A DNA stretch of 49,654 bases. It comes from Rhodospirillaceae bacterium bin65. GTDB taxonomy: Bacteria; Pseudomonadota; Alphaproteobacteria; Bin65. Shown here in pieces: positions 27,042 through 35,354 of the stretch. Every line of letters starts with the position of its first letter. Position 1 is the first letter of the stretch. The stretch covers positions 1-49,654 of the forward strand of contig MPMX01000031.1 of NCBI GenBank assembly GCA_002238725.1, given 5' to 3'. A program made the position numbers and the translations under genes. The notes under the pieces were generated by a model that was not told the DNA's origin, made no database searches, and saw only the letters and a list, made by a program, of their open reading frames with translations.

Positions 27042-27151
27042 GGCAGGGTTCCTCGTGGGGTTCGGCCGGCGGCTGCGCCGGCGCGTGTTCGGTTCAGCAC
27101 CCGCAGCAATGTATGAAATTGCGGCAGATCGGAATCTATTGGCTCGTTCGC

Positions 27152-27270
27152 TCCTCGATACGCCCCGGAACAAGTCCGGGGCTACTCGGGATGCGGAATC
27201 CTGGGGCTTTCTTCAGCCTCAACAACACTCTGCCTCGACCTGAGTAGCCGCGAAGCGGCGTATCGAAGGA
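27152..27270. repeat. REPIN-like inverted pair (copy 2)
   Basis: The left element at 27152-27193 reads CTCGATACGCCCCGGA, a loop, TCCGGGGCTACTCGGG. The right element at 27239-27270 is inverted: CCTGAGTAGCCGCGAAG then CGGCGTATCGAAGGA. The two are separated by about 45 bases without repeat character. They sit between the thiolase stop and the SCP2 start, both on the minus strand. They would form a large stem-loop in any shared transcript. Confidence 0.75.
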
Positions 27271-27279
27271 CGCCGCGCC

Positions 27280-28491
27280 CTAGTTCACCCGCTCGATGAT
27301 CGTCGCGGCGCCCATACCGGCGCCGACGCAAAGGGTGGCGAGGCCGGTCTCGGCATCGCGGCGCTCCATCTCGTCGAGCAGCGTGCCCAGGATCATTGCG
27401 CCGGTCGCGCCCAGCGGATGGCCCATGGCGATCGCGCCGCCGTTCACGTTGATCCGGTCATGCTCGATGCCGAGTTTCTTCATGTAGTAGAGCACGACCG
27501 ACGCAAAGGCCTCGTTGAGCTCGTACAGGTCGATGTCGCCGGTCTCCATGCCGGCGCGCTTCAGCGCCTTGCGGGTCACATCGACCGGTCCGGTCAGCAT
27601 GATGGTCGGCTCCGAGCCGTTGGAGGCGAACGCCCGGATGCGGGCGCGCGGCTCGAGGCCGAGTTCCTCGCCCATTTCCTTCGTGCCGATCAGCATGGCG
27701 GCGGCGCCGTCGACGATGCCCGAGGAGTTGCCCGGCGTATGGACATGGACGATGCGCTCGACATCGGGATAGCGCTGGATGGCAACGTTATCGAAGCCGA
27801 ACTGCGCGCCGATACCCTCGAAGGAGGCGTTGAGCGCGCCGAGCGACTGCATGTCGGCCTCCGGCCGCATATGCTCGTCCTTCGCCAGCACGACCTTGTC
27901 GTTGACGTCCTTGACCGGCACGACCGTCTTCTCGAACCGGCCGTTCTCCCAGGCCGCCGCGGCGCGCTTCTGGGACTCGACGGCATAGGCATCGACATCG
28001 TCGCGCGAGAAGCCTTCGCGGGTTGCGATCAGGTCGGCGCCGATGCCCTGGGGCACGAAATAGATCGGCATGGCGACCGCCGGGTCCATGGCATAGGCGC
28101 CGCCGTCCGAGCCCATCGGCACGCGGCTCATGCTCTCGACGCCGCCGCCGACGGTGAGATCGGCCTGGCCGGACATGACCTGCGCCGCCGCCATATTGCA
28201 GGCGTCGAGGCCGGAGGAGCAGAAGCGGTTGATCTGGATGCCGGTCGCCTTCTCGTCGTAGCCCGCCTTCAGGGCGGCGAGCCGGGCGATATCGGCGCCC
28301 TGTTCGCCGACCGGCATGACGCAGCCCAGGACGATGTCGTCGATCTTCGACGTGTCCAGATCGCTGCGGTCGCGCAGGGCCGCCAGGGTCTGGCCGGCCA
28401 GATCGACCGGCGTGATCTCGTGCAGGGCGCCGTCGGCCTTGCCGCGGCCGCGCGGCGTGCGCACGGCGTCGAAGATGTAGGCATCGGTCAT
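27280..28491 (-). CDS. Thiolase (acetyl-CoA C-acyltransferase)
   Basis: Protein of 403 residues in the thiolase II family, which cleaves or forms 3-ketoacyl-CoA. The nucleophilic cysteine lies in [20 protein letters not shown] near residue 88, the histidine in [19 protein letters not shown] and the second cysteine in [10 protein letters not shown]. FadA-type proteins usually pair with a FadB multienzyme gene, which is absent here. The ATG at 28491 begins the family start [17 protein letters not shown]; the open frame upstream to 28569 is not conserved. Whether it acts in beta-oxidation or another pathway cannot be read. The SCP2 gene lies downstream. Confidence 0.93.
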   Translation of the reverse strand: MTDAYIFDAVRTPRGRGKADGALHEITPVDLAGQTLAALRDRSDLDTSKIDDIVLGCVMPVGEQGADIARLAALKAGYDEKATGIQINRFCSSGLDACNMAAAQVMSGQADLTVGGGVESMSRVPMGSDGGAYAMDPAVAMPIYFVPQGIGADLIATREGFSRDDVDAYAVESQKRAAAAWENGRFEKTVVPVKDVNDKVVLAKDEHMRPEADMQSLGALNASFEGIGAQFGFDNVAIQRYPDVERIVHVHTPGNSSGIVDGAAAMLIGTKEMGEELGLEPRARIRAFASNGSEPTIMLTGPVDVTRKALKRAGMETGDIDLYELNEAFASVVLYYMKKLGIEHDRINVNGGAIAMGHPLGATGAMILGTLLDEMERRDAETGLATLCVGAGMGAATIIERVN

Positions 28492-28645
28492 GGGTCGGGT
28501 TCCGGGACTATGGAAGCGGGCGATACCGCAAGATATAGCGGCCGGCGGGGTCTGCGTGAAGCGCGGCATGAGGCGCCGGCCGCGGCAGCTGGTGCGGCAG
28601 CGGAAAGGCGGCAGTATCCGCGCTCTTTACCGCTCCGACATAAAA

Positions 28646-28667
28646 TGATATCAAAATGATATCATTT
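28646..28667 (+). promoter_or_regulatory. Tandem palindromic operator of the vapBC-type locus
   Basis: TGATATCA occurs at 28646-28653 and again at 28657-28664, spaced 11 bases centre to centre, one helical turn. The second sits inside a longer perfect palindrome, AAATGATATCATTT (28654-28667). It ends 15 bases before the antitoxin ATG and overlaps its Shine-Dalgarno region. This is the expected arrangement for a ribbon-helix-helix antitoxin that represses its own operon. TAAAAT at 28641-28646 could be the -10 box. Confidence 0.75.
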
Positions 28668-28682
28668 GAAAGGGACCCGGCG

Positions 28683-28943
28683 ATGGCAACGATCAACGTG
28701 CGCCAGTTGGACGACGTGGTGGTTTCGCGCCTCAAACGGCGCGCTGCCGATCACAACCGGTCTCTCGAAGGCGAAGCCCGGCAAATCCTTCAGGACGCGG
28801 TCAGGGACGATGCGCCGGGGCGGCGTCAATCCTTCCTCGCCCTTGCCGCGAAGTTGCGTCGGGAAACCGAAGGCAGCCGGCAAACGCCCTCGGAGCTCCT
28901 GATCCGGGCGGATCGGGAAGCCGGGCTTCGAACGCCCGGGTAA
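28683..28943 (+). CDS. FitA/VapB-type ribbon-helix-helix antitoxin
   Basis: Protein of 86 residues. The N-terminus is an Arc-like ribbon-helix-helix: the strand ATINVRQLDD followed by VVSRLKRRAADHNRSLEGEA and RQILQDAV, the FitA (COG4691) pattern. The C-terminal half would wrap the PIN toxin and block its active site. Start choice: ATG at 28683, preceded by GAAAGGGA; an earlier in-frame ATG at 28656 lies inside the operator. The PIN toxin gene begins nine bases after the stop. The pair is probably intact and functional. Confidence 0.88.
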   Translation: MATINVRQLDDVVVSRLKRRAADHNRSLEGEARQILQDAVRDDAPGRRQSFLALAAKLRRETEGSRQTPSELLIRADREAGLRTPG

Positions 28944-28952
28944 GCCCGGCCG

Positions 28953-29384
28953 ATGAGCCTGGTTATCGACGCCGGTGTCGCACTGAAGTTGCTGATCGCC
29001 GAAGAGGATTCGGACAGCGCGCACCGGCTGGTGGCAAGCGGCGACGCGCTGCACGCGCCGCGCCTGATGGTGTCCGAAATAGCCAACGTGCTGTGGCGCA
29101 AGTCCCGATCGGGCGAGATCGAGCGCCGCTGGGTCGGCGCGCTGGCGGCTGCCGTCGCGGCGATGCCGGTTCGCTGGCATGCCGACGAAACCCTCGCTGC
29201 GGATGCGGTTCGCCTCGCCCTCGCCCTCGACAGGCCGGTCTGCGATTGCGTCTATCTGGCGCTGGCGCACCGCTTCGGCGCCCGGCTTGTCACGGCAGAC
29301 AGCCGCCTGGCCGATGCGCTGGCGTCGACCGAACACGGCTACATGGTGTCAGCGCTCGGGGATGTTGCGAAGACGCATCCCTGA
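28953..29384 (+). CDS. PIN-domain ribonuclease toxin (VapC family)
   Basis: Protein of 143 residues with all four acidic PIN positions: D6 in LVIDAGVALK, E42 in VSEIANVLW, D98 in VCDCVYLALA and D116 in TADSRLADAL. These coordinate the metal for RNA cleavage; VapC toxins commonly cut tRNA or rRNA loops. The length is normal. The ATG lies nine bases after the antitoxin stop, so the two are cotranscribed. The C-terminus (EHGYMVSALGDVAKTHP) is ordinary. Target RNA is unknown. Confidence 0.92.
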   Translation: MSLVIDAGVALKLLIAEEDSDSAHRLVASGDALHAPRLMVSEIANVLWRKSRSGEIERRWVGALAAAVAAMPVRWHADETLAADAVRLALALDRPVCDCVYLALAHRFGARLVTADSRLADALASTEHGYMVSALGDVAKTHP

Positions 29385-29487
29385 CCGGGCGATATGGCGC
29401 GGTCCGGACCGCCCGGGCGGACGAAGAAACCGGCCGCCGGATTTGACCGCGTTGCCGCCGGTGCGGGCCGCCGCTATGGTCGCGGCC

Positions 29488-30135
29488 ATGAGCGGTACAG
29501 CGGAAAACGCCGGCAAGCGGCTGATCGTCGGGCTCAGCGGCGCATCGGGCATCGTCTATGGCGTGCGGGTGCTGGAGGCGCTGCGCGCGACCGATGTCGA
29601 AACCCACCTGGTCATGACGAAGTCCGCCGAGGTCACGCTGGCCTACGAGATGACGGCCAAGGTGGCGGACATCCGCGCGCTGGCCGATGTCGTGCATCCT
29701 GTCCACGATATCGGCGCGGCGATATCGTCCGGCTCGTTCCGCACCGAAGGCATGATCATCGCGCCCTGCTCGGTGCGCACCATGTCCGAGATCGCCGCCG
29801 GGACGACGGGCAGCCTGATGACCCGCGCCGCCGACGTTGTGCTGAAGGAGCGCCGGCGGCTCGTCCTGCTGGTGCGCGAGACGCCCCTGCACACAGGCCA
29901 CTTGCGCACCATGACGCGATTGTCGGAAATGGGCGCGATCGTCGCGCCGCCCGTACCGGCCTTCTACCAGCGGCCCGAGACCGTCGACGACATCGTCAAC
30001 CAGACGGTCGGCCGGGCGCTCGACCTGTTCGGCTTCGATCTCGGCATGGTCAAACGCTGGGGCGAAACGGAGGCGGCCGGCGGGGTCGGCAAACCGGCCC
30101 AGACCTCCCGCAAGGGGGCATCCCGCAGGGTCTGA
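29488..30135 (+). CDS. ubiX: Flavin prenyltransferase UbiX
   Basis: Makes prenylated FMN from FMN and dimethylallyl phosphate, the cofactor of UbiD enzymes. The protein has 215 residues. The flavoprotein-fold signatures are VGLSGASGIVYGVRVLEALR, SSGSFRTEGMIIAPCSVRTM and LVRETPLHTGHLRTMTRLSE, followed by PPVPAFYQRPETVDDIVNQ. The last 20 residues are a basic tail (TSRKGASRRV). ATG at 29488 preferred; one at 29476 is also in frame. The ubiD-family gene follows 163 bases later, with no gene between, so maker and user of the cofactor are linked. Confidence 0.95.
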   Translation: MSGTAENAGKRLIVGLSGASGIVYGVRVLEALRATDVETHLVMTKSAEVTLAYEMTAKVADIRALADVVHPVHDIGAAISSGSFRTEGMIIAPCSVRTMSEIAAGTTGSLMTRAADVVLKERRRLVLLVRETPLHTGHLRTMTRLSEMGAIVAPPVPAFYQRPETVDDIVNQTVGRALDLFGFDLGMVKRWGETEAAGGVGKPAQTSRKGASRRV

Positions 30136-30298
30136 ACAGGCCGCCGGACCGACCTGCTGCGCCCTTTCCGTTCTTGACCGGTGCGGCAATTCGTCGGAAG
30201 AGAAACGGCTGATCGAGGGACGCGCCGCAAGGCGCCGGAAGGACAGGCCGCCGGAACTGCGCGAGAGAAGCAGCGGCGGCATCGGGAACGGCGGGGCG

Positions 30299-32710
30299 AT
30301 GGCGGCAACCCATATTCACGATCTCGCACTGATCGTCGAGGATCTGGAACGCAGCGGGCGGCTGGCCCGCTTCACCGGCAGTGTCGATCTCACGCACGAT
30401 CTGGCCGGCCTCGCCGCCGAACTGGAGGGGCAGCCGCGCGCCGTCCTGTTCGAGAAGGTTTCCGGCCACGAATGGCCGGTGTTGACCGGCCTCTACTGGT
30501 CGCGCGAATTGCTCGCCGACCTGCTGCGGCGCGAGGAACGGACGCTGCCGCAATACGTCTCCGACTGCATCCGCCAGTGGCAGCAGGCGCCGGTCGATCC
30601 GGTGGTCGTGCCGTCCGGCCCGGTTCTCGACGTGACGGAGCCGGATGTCGACATGACCCGCATGCCGATCCCGATCCATGCGGAGAAGGACGGCGGCCCC
30701 TATTTCGACGCCGCGGTGGTGATCGCGAAGGATCCGGACACCGGCGTGCGCAACGCCTCGATCCAGCGCTTTCAGGTCGTCGCCAAGGACTGCCTGCACG
30801 TCAACATCGACGCCGGCCGGCATCTGGAGCTCTATCTCGAGAAGGCGGAAGCCAGGGGAGAGACCCTGACCTTCACGCTCAACTGCGGCGTCGGGCCCGG
30901 CCTGCACTTCGCCGCGGCCGCGCCGGCCGAAGCGGCGCCTGCGGATGCCGACGAACTCGGCATCGCCAGCGCGTTTCACGGCGCGCCGCTGGAACTGGTC
31001 AAGGCGTCGAACGGCCATGACGATATGGTTGCCCACGCCATGTGGGCGCTGGAATGCGAAATCGTGCCCGGCGAGGTGGCCGACGAAGGGCCGTTCGCCG
31101 AGGTCACCGGCTATTACGCCACCGTCGCGCCGCGGCCGGTCGTCCATGTCCGCAAGATCCACCGGCGCGCCAGCCCTGTGTTCCAGACCATCCTGTCCGG
31201 CGTCGAGGTGTGGAACTCGGTCGGCCTGCTCGGCGAGGCCAACATTCTGCAACTGCTGCAGAAGCAGGTGCCCGGCGTGACCGATGTCTATATGAGCCAC
31301 GGCGGCGGCGGCTTCTATCATTGCATCGTCCAGCTCGCCCAGAAGCGCCAGGGCTGGTCGAAACAGGCGATCCTCGCCGCTTTCTCCGCCTTCCCGCCGC
31401 TCAAGATGGTGACGATCGTCGACGACGATGTGAACCTGCGCAGCGCCCAGGACGTCGAATGGGCGATGGCGACGCGGCTGGACCCGAAGAAGGGAATCGT
31501 TACCATCGACGAATCCTTCGGCCACGGGCTGAACCCGTCTTTCCCGGACTATCTCGGCCCCAAGGTCGGTTTCGACGCCACCAAGCCCTATCCGCCCACC
31601 TGGGCCTATGAGCGGGCGACCTACAAACCCATGTCGCTGGAGGCCGTGGAAATGGTGCAACCGGATATCGTTCGCCGTGCAGCTTCGCCGCAACGGCAGG
31701 CAACGCAGCCCGGCGCGTCGCGCGACGAGGCCGAAGCGTTCGAAGCGTCTCTCGCCCGGCCGCAGGCCATCGACCTCACGCCGGTCCGACCCGGCGGCGC
31801 GCCGCCGGCAGCGGCTGCGGACAGCCCGGACTCCTGGATCGCGCGGCCGGCGCCCATCGATCTGACGCCGGTGCGCGCCAGCGGAGCGGCGGCCGCGGTC
31901 CGGGCCGCCGACGATCCCGATGCCTGGATTGCCCGGCCCCGCCCGATCGACCTTGCGCCGGTGCGCGCCGGTAGCGCAGGCGAACGGGCCCCTGCGCCGG
32001 CGGCAGCAGACGATCCGGACGCCTGGATCGCCCGCCCGGCGGCGATCGATCTCGGGCCGCGCCGCGCCGCGGAACCGCACCGGAAGACGAAGAGCACGGA
32101 CGATCCCGATGCCTGGATCGCCCGTCCGGCGCCGATCGACCTGACCGATCTGGGCGCGGCTGAACCGGGTATCGCAAGCGCGCCCGCGACGGAACCTGCC
32201 GCACCTGCCGCTGACCCCGCTGACCCCGACGCCTGGATTGTCCAGCCGGCGCCGATCGATCTCGGGACCGGCCGCGCGGCGGACGCGCCGGCGAAAGCCG
32301 GAAAGAAAGCCGCCGGCAAGCCGCCGCGCCGCACGGCCAAAGCCGCAAAGAAGAAAAAGAAGAAAGCTGCGAAACCTGCCAGGAAAGAGGCGGAATTCTT
32401 CGAAGCTGCAATCCGGCCGGCGGGAAAACCGGCGCCGGCTTCCGGCAAGAAGGCTGGGAACGGTTCGAGAAAGGCGCCTGCCGCGCCGCGGGCCGAACGG
32501 AAAGAAGCGGCCCGGAAAGCCCCGGTGCCCGCCCGCCCGGCCGCGGACGCCGGGGAGGCCGTGCGGCCCGGCGCATTCTTCGACGGTTCGGCGGCGCCCG
32601 CCAAGCCGGCGCGCCCGGTCGTGCGCCGCACCGCGAAAAAAGACGGCGCACCGGCGGTTCAGCGCACCGCAGCGCCGCCGAAAGCCGGCAGTTTCTTCAG
32701 CGACGATTAA
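30299..32710 (+). CDS. ubiD: UbiD-family decarboxylase with a long repetitive C-terminal tail
   Basis: Prenyl-FMN-dependent (de)carboxylase of 803 residues; ordinary UbiD proteins have about 450-500. The catalytic part (about 1-460) has R157 in NASIQRFQV and E263/E268 in EGPFAE, which match the Arg-Glu-Glu set of characterised fungal Fdc. In ubiquinone synthesis UbiD removes the carboxylate of polyprenyl-hydroxybenzoate; other substrates are possible. After residue 470 come five clear and one degenerate copy of DPDAWIARPAPIDLTPVR (W513, W543, W576, W606, W646). A Lys-rich stretch (about 666-696) and three FF motifs (700-701, 760-761, 799-800) follow. The tail stays in frame with family-like codon use to the stop. 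It converges with a GST gene. The symbol rests on family only. Confidence 0.88.
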   Translation: MAATHIHDLALIVEDLERSGRLARFTGSVDLTHDLAGLAAELEGQPRAVLFEKVSGHEWPVLTGLYWSRELLADLLRREERTLPQYVSDCIRQWQQAPVDPVVVPSGPVLDVTEPDVDMTRMPIPIHAEKDGGPYFDAAVVIAKDPDTGVRNASIQRFQVVAKDCLHVNIDAGRHLELYLEKAEARGETLTFTLNCGVGPGLHFAAAAPAEAAPADADELGIASAFHGAPLELVKASNGHDDMVAHAMWALECEIVPGEVADEGPFAEVTGYYATVAPRPVVHVRKIHRRASPVFQTILSGVEVWNSVGLLGEANILQLLQKQVPGVTDVYMSHGGGGFYHCIVQLAQKRQGWSKQAILAAFSAFPPLKMVTIVDDDVNLRSAQDVEWAMATRLDPKKGIVTIDESFGHGLNPSFPDYLGPKVGFDATKPYPPTWAYERATYKPMSLEAVEMVQPDIVRRAASPQRQATQPGASRDEAEAFEASLARPQAIDLTPVRPGGAPPAAAADSPDSWIARPAPIDLTPVRASGAAAAVRAADDPDAWIARPRPIDLAPVRAGSAGERAPAPAAADDPDAWIARPAAIDLGPRRAAEPHRKTKSTDDPDAWIARPAPIDLTDLGAAEPGIASAPATEPAAPAADPADPDAWIVQPAPIDLGTGRAADAPAKAGKKAAGKPPRRTAKAAKKKKKKAAKPARKEAEFFEAAIRPAGKPAPASGKKAGNGSRKAPAAPRAERKEAARKAPVPARPAADAGEAVRPGAFFDGSAAPAKPARPVVRRTAKKDGAPAVQRTAAPPKAGSFFSDD
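31739..32275 (+). repeat. Diverged protein-coding repeats in the ubiD tail
   Basis: This region encodes residues 481-659 of the UbiD-like protein and holds six units with the pattern PD-A-WIARP-x-x-IDL. Unit spacing is 28, 30, 33, 30 and 40 residues. Conserved residues are spelled with different codons in different copies, for example GATCCC, GATCCG and GACCCC for Asp-Pro and ATT or ATC for Ile. This indicates old repeats held by protein selection and not recent DNA duplication. Confidence 0.9.
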
Positions 32711-32763
32711 ACCGAAGCGCTGTTGCTGAAATCAGTTCCGGCGAGCCCTGACGCTCTGCACCG

Positions 32764-33399
32764 CTATCGTCCGGCGCTGGGCCGGCTCGAGACCTCGTCG
32801 TACCAGCGCCGGGCGTTGGCGGCGTCTTCCGGCAGCGCCACCTTGATCCACTTGGCGAAGTCCACCATGACCAGGGCGGTAATGTCGGCGATGGTGTAGT
32901 CGTCGCCGGCCAGGAACGGCTTGTCGCCCACAAGGCCGTCGAAGCCGTCGAAGAAGCGCTCGAGGCGCAGGCGGCCGCGGGCGGCCAGTTCGGGAATCTG
33001 TTCGTAATCGTATTTGCCGGTCATCGCGCGCCCGGCCATCCCCCTGGCGGTGTTGCGCAGGCATTCGCCGATCGCCATGAAGCCGTCCATTTCGATGCGC
33101 CATTCGAGATCGCCGACCAGACCTTTCTCGGCGGGCGTCCGGCCCATCAGGGGCGGTTCGGGGACGGCAGCTTCGAGATAGTGGAAAATGCCGGTCGAGG
33201 AGGTAATGCGCCGGCCGTCGTCCAGTTCCAGGACCGGCACGGTGAGATAAGGATTGATGGCGGCAAATTCGGGCTTGCGCTGTTCGCCTTCGCGCAGATT
33301 GACGTCGATCACCTCGATCTCGTCCAGCAGGCCTTTCTCGGCCAGGGCGATGCGGGCGCGGCGCGGCGAAGGGGCGGTGGAGCAGTCGTAGAATTTCAT
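32764..33399 (-). CDS. Glutathione S-transferase family protein
   Basis: Protein of 211 residues. The N-terminal thioredoxin-like domain reads KFYDCSTAPSPRRARIALAE, with NPYLTVPVLELDDGRRITSS holding the cis-proline and the glutathione-binding Ser (SST). The C-terminal helical domain contains FLAGDDYTIADITALVMVDF, the usual N-capping box. Likely function is conjugation or thiol transfer on an electrophile; the substrate is unknown. It converges with the UbiD-like gene 53 bases away and is divergent from msrP. A second, different GST lies at 43373-43990. Confidence 0.9.
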   Translation of the reverse strand: MKFYDCSTAPSPRRARIALAEKGLLDEIEVIDVNLREGEQRKPEFAAINPYLTVPVLELDDGRRITSSTGIFHYLEAAVPEPPLMGRTPAEKGLVGDLEWRIEMDGFMAIGECLRNTARGMAGRAMTGKYDYEQIPELAARGRLRLERFFDGFDGLVGDKPFLAGDDYTIADITALVMVDFAKWIKVALPEDAANARRWYDEVSSRPSAGR

Positions 33400-33636
33400 G
33401 GCGGCAGTCTCCGAAACGGGCAGGTGCCCCGGTTATACGAACGGGGCCCGGTATCGTGAAGCCCCGGCCGGCGCGCCGAAAATGCGCGGCGACCGGCCCG
33501 GCGCCGGGTTCGAAGCATGGCGCTCACCATTTCTGACGGAGCGTTGAATTGTCGTGAAACCGGACCGTCCCTAGGTGTAAACTCAACGAAACTGCGGCGT
33601 TTGCGCGCCGCACAACATTCCGAGGAAACGCAGCCC

Positions 33637-34605
33637 ATGTTCGTTCATCGCCGCCGGGGATGGGAAATCCCTGAAAACCGGGCGACGCCCGAGAGTGTTT
33701 TCCTGCAACGCCGCGCCCTGGCGAAAACCCTGGCCGCCGGGCCGATCCTGGCGGCGTCGGCGCCGCTGCTCAGCGCGAGCAGCGCATTTGCCGCCGCTGA
33801 CCCCAGCGCCGGCCTCTATCCGGTCGGGCGCAACCCGAAATACACGGTGGACCGGGCGCTGACGCCGGAGCGGATCGCCACCACCTACAACAATTTCTAC
33901 GAGTTCGGCTCGCACAAGCAGATCCACACGGCGGCGCAACGGCTGGAGACGCGGCCCTGGGTCGTCACGATCGACGGCGCGGTCGAGAAACCGATGAAGA
34001 TCGATATCGACGATCTGCTGAAGAAGATGCCGCTGGAGGAACGGGTCTACGCCCACCGCTGCGTCGAAGCCTGGTCCATGGTGGTGCCGTGGTCCGGTTT
34101 TCCGCTCAAGGCTCTGATCGATCTCGCCAAGCCGCTGGGCAGTGCAAAATATCTCGTCATGCAGACCTTCAAGAATCCGAAGGTCGCGCCGGGCCAGCGC
34201 CAGATCTGGTATCCGTGGCCCTATACCGAAGGCCTGACGATGTTCGAGGCGGCCAACGAGTTGGCCTTCATGGTGACCGGCCTCTACGGCAAGCCGCTGC
34301 CCAGGCAGAACGGCGCCCCCCTGCGTCTCGCCGTGCCGTGGAAATACGGCTTCAAGCACGTCAAGTCGATCGTGCGCTTCCACTTTACGGACAAGCGGCC
34401 GGTCAGTTTCTGGGAGAAGCTGCAGGCCCGGGAATACGGCTTCTGGGCCAACGTCAATCCGAAAGTCGCACACCCGCGCTGGAGCCAGGCGAGCGAACGC
34501 GATATCGGCACCGGCAAGCGCATTCCGACGAAGCCGTGGAACGGCTATGGCGACTATGTCGCCGCGATGTACGCCAACATGAAGGGCGAGGTCCTGTTCC
34601 GATAG
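33637..34605 (+). CDS. msrP: Protein-methionine-sulfoxide reductase catalytic subunit MsrP
   Basis: Periplasmic molybdopterin enzyme (YedY family) of 322 residues that repairs oxidised methionine in envelope proteins. A Tat signal begins near residue 27 (FLQRRALAKTLAAGP) and ends near SAFA|AAD. The Mo-ligand cysteine is C142 in AHRCVEAWSMVVPWSGFPL. Other signatures: WPYTEGLTMFEAANELAFM and APLRLAVPWKYGFKHVKSI. GAGGAAACGCAGCCC precedes the ATG at 33637. The membrane haem partner MsrQ normally follows, but here a VWA-type gene starts two bases after the stop, so MsrQ or another electron donor must be encoded elsewhere. Confidence 0.95.
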   Translation: MFVHRRRGWEIPENRATPESVFLQRRALAKTLAAGPILAASAPLLSASSAFAAADPSAGLYPVGRNPKYTVDRALTPERIATTYNNFYEFGSHKQIHTAAQRLETRPWVVTIDGAVEKPMKIDIDDLLKKMPLEERVYAHRCVEAWSMVVPWSGFPLKALIDLAKPLGSAKYLVMQTFKNPKVAPGQRQIWYPWPYTEGLTMFEAANELAFMVTGLYGKPLPRQNGAPLRLAVPWKYGFKHVKSIVRFHFTDKRPVSFWEKLQAREYGFWANVNPKVAHPRWSQASERDIGTGKRIPTKPWNGYGDYVAAMYANMKGEVLFR

Positions 34606-34607
34606 GG

Positions 34608-35354
34608 ATGCGCCGCGCTGCCAGCTGCCTGATATTGCTCGCCGGCCTGCTGCCGGCGCCGGGCTCCGTTTCGCCTGGGCTTGCCGAAGAGGTCGATCTC
34701 GAACTCATCCTCGCCGTCGATATTTCCGGCAGTATCGACCATGCCGAAGCGCTGCTCCAGCGCCGGGGATACCTGAAAGCGCTGGTCGATCCGCGGGTCG
34801 TCCGGGCGATCACCGGCGGCGAGCGGCGACGGATCGCGATTACCTATATGGAATGGGCCGGCGGCCATTATCAGAAAGTCGTCGCCGGCTGGACGGTCGT
34901 GCGCGATCTCGCATCGGCCAGGGCCTTTGCCGAAGCGGTCGCCGGAAACCCGGTAACGACCGAACGCTGGACCTCGATCAGCGCGGCCATCGATTTTGCG
35001 CTCGGCCTGTTCGACGCCAATCCGTATCGCGGGATGCGCAAGGTGCTCGATATCTCGGGCGACGGGAAAAACAATAATGGCGGCCTGCTCGCGCCGGCAC
35101 GGGCGCGTGCGCTCAAGGCCGGCGTGACGATCAACGGCCTGCCGATCGTGAATGACCGCCCCAACCCATGGGGAATTCCGCCGCCCAAGGATCTGGACCG
35201 GTATTATTTCGACCGGGTGATCGGCGGCCCGGGCGCCTTTATCGTCGTGGCGCGGGGGTTCAAGAGCTTCGGCGACGCCGTCAAGGCGAAGCTGGCGCTC
35301 GAGATTGCCGGGCCGGGCCGCCTGCTGCCGAATTTGGCGCAACGCCGGCGTTGA
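34608..35354 (+). CDS. DUF1194 exported protein with a VWA-like MIDAS motif
   Basis: Protein of 248 residues. A signal peptide (about 1-25) is followed by LELILAVDISGSIDHAE, a DxSxS MIDAS metal-binding motif. The remaining conserved stretches are ITYMEWAGGHYQKVVAGWTV, ERWTSISAAIDFALGLFDAN and RKVLDISGDGKNNNGGLLAP. DUF1194 proteins are von Willebrand factor A-like and probably bind a partner protein through Mg2+; no function is known. The ATG lies two bases after the msrP stop, so the two are translated from one message. The open frame upstream belongs to another frame of msrP. Confidence 0.85.
   Translation: MRRAASCLILLAGLLPAPGSVSPGLAEEVDLELILAVDISGSIDHAEALLQRRGYLKALVDPRVVRAITGGERRRIAITYMEWAGGHYQKVVAGWTVVRDLASARAFAEAVAGNPVTTERWTSISAAIDFALGLFDANPYRGMRKVLDISGDGKNNNGGLLAPARARALKAGVTINGLPIVNDRPNPWGIPPPKDLDRYYFDRVIGGPGAFIVVARGFKSFGDAVKAKLALEIAGPGRLLPNLAQRRR

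Noticed and set aside
31739..32275. CRISPR-like repeat array
   Set aside because: Units are coding, diverged at DNA level and spaced irregularly; there is no constant repeat or unique spacer and no cas gene.
30299..32710. UbiD tail as a frameshift or fusion artefact
   Set aside because: The frame stays open for more than 1 kb, third positions are GC-rich as in neighbours, and repeats show synonymous substitution. This is the pattern of translated sequence.
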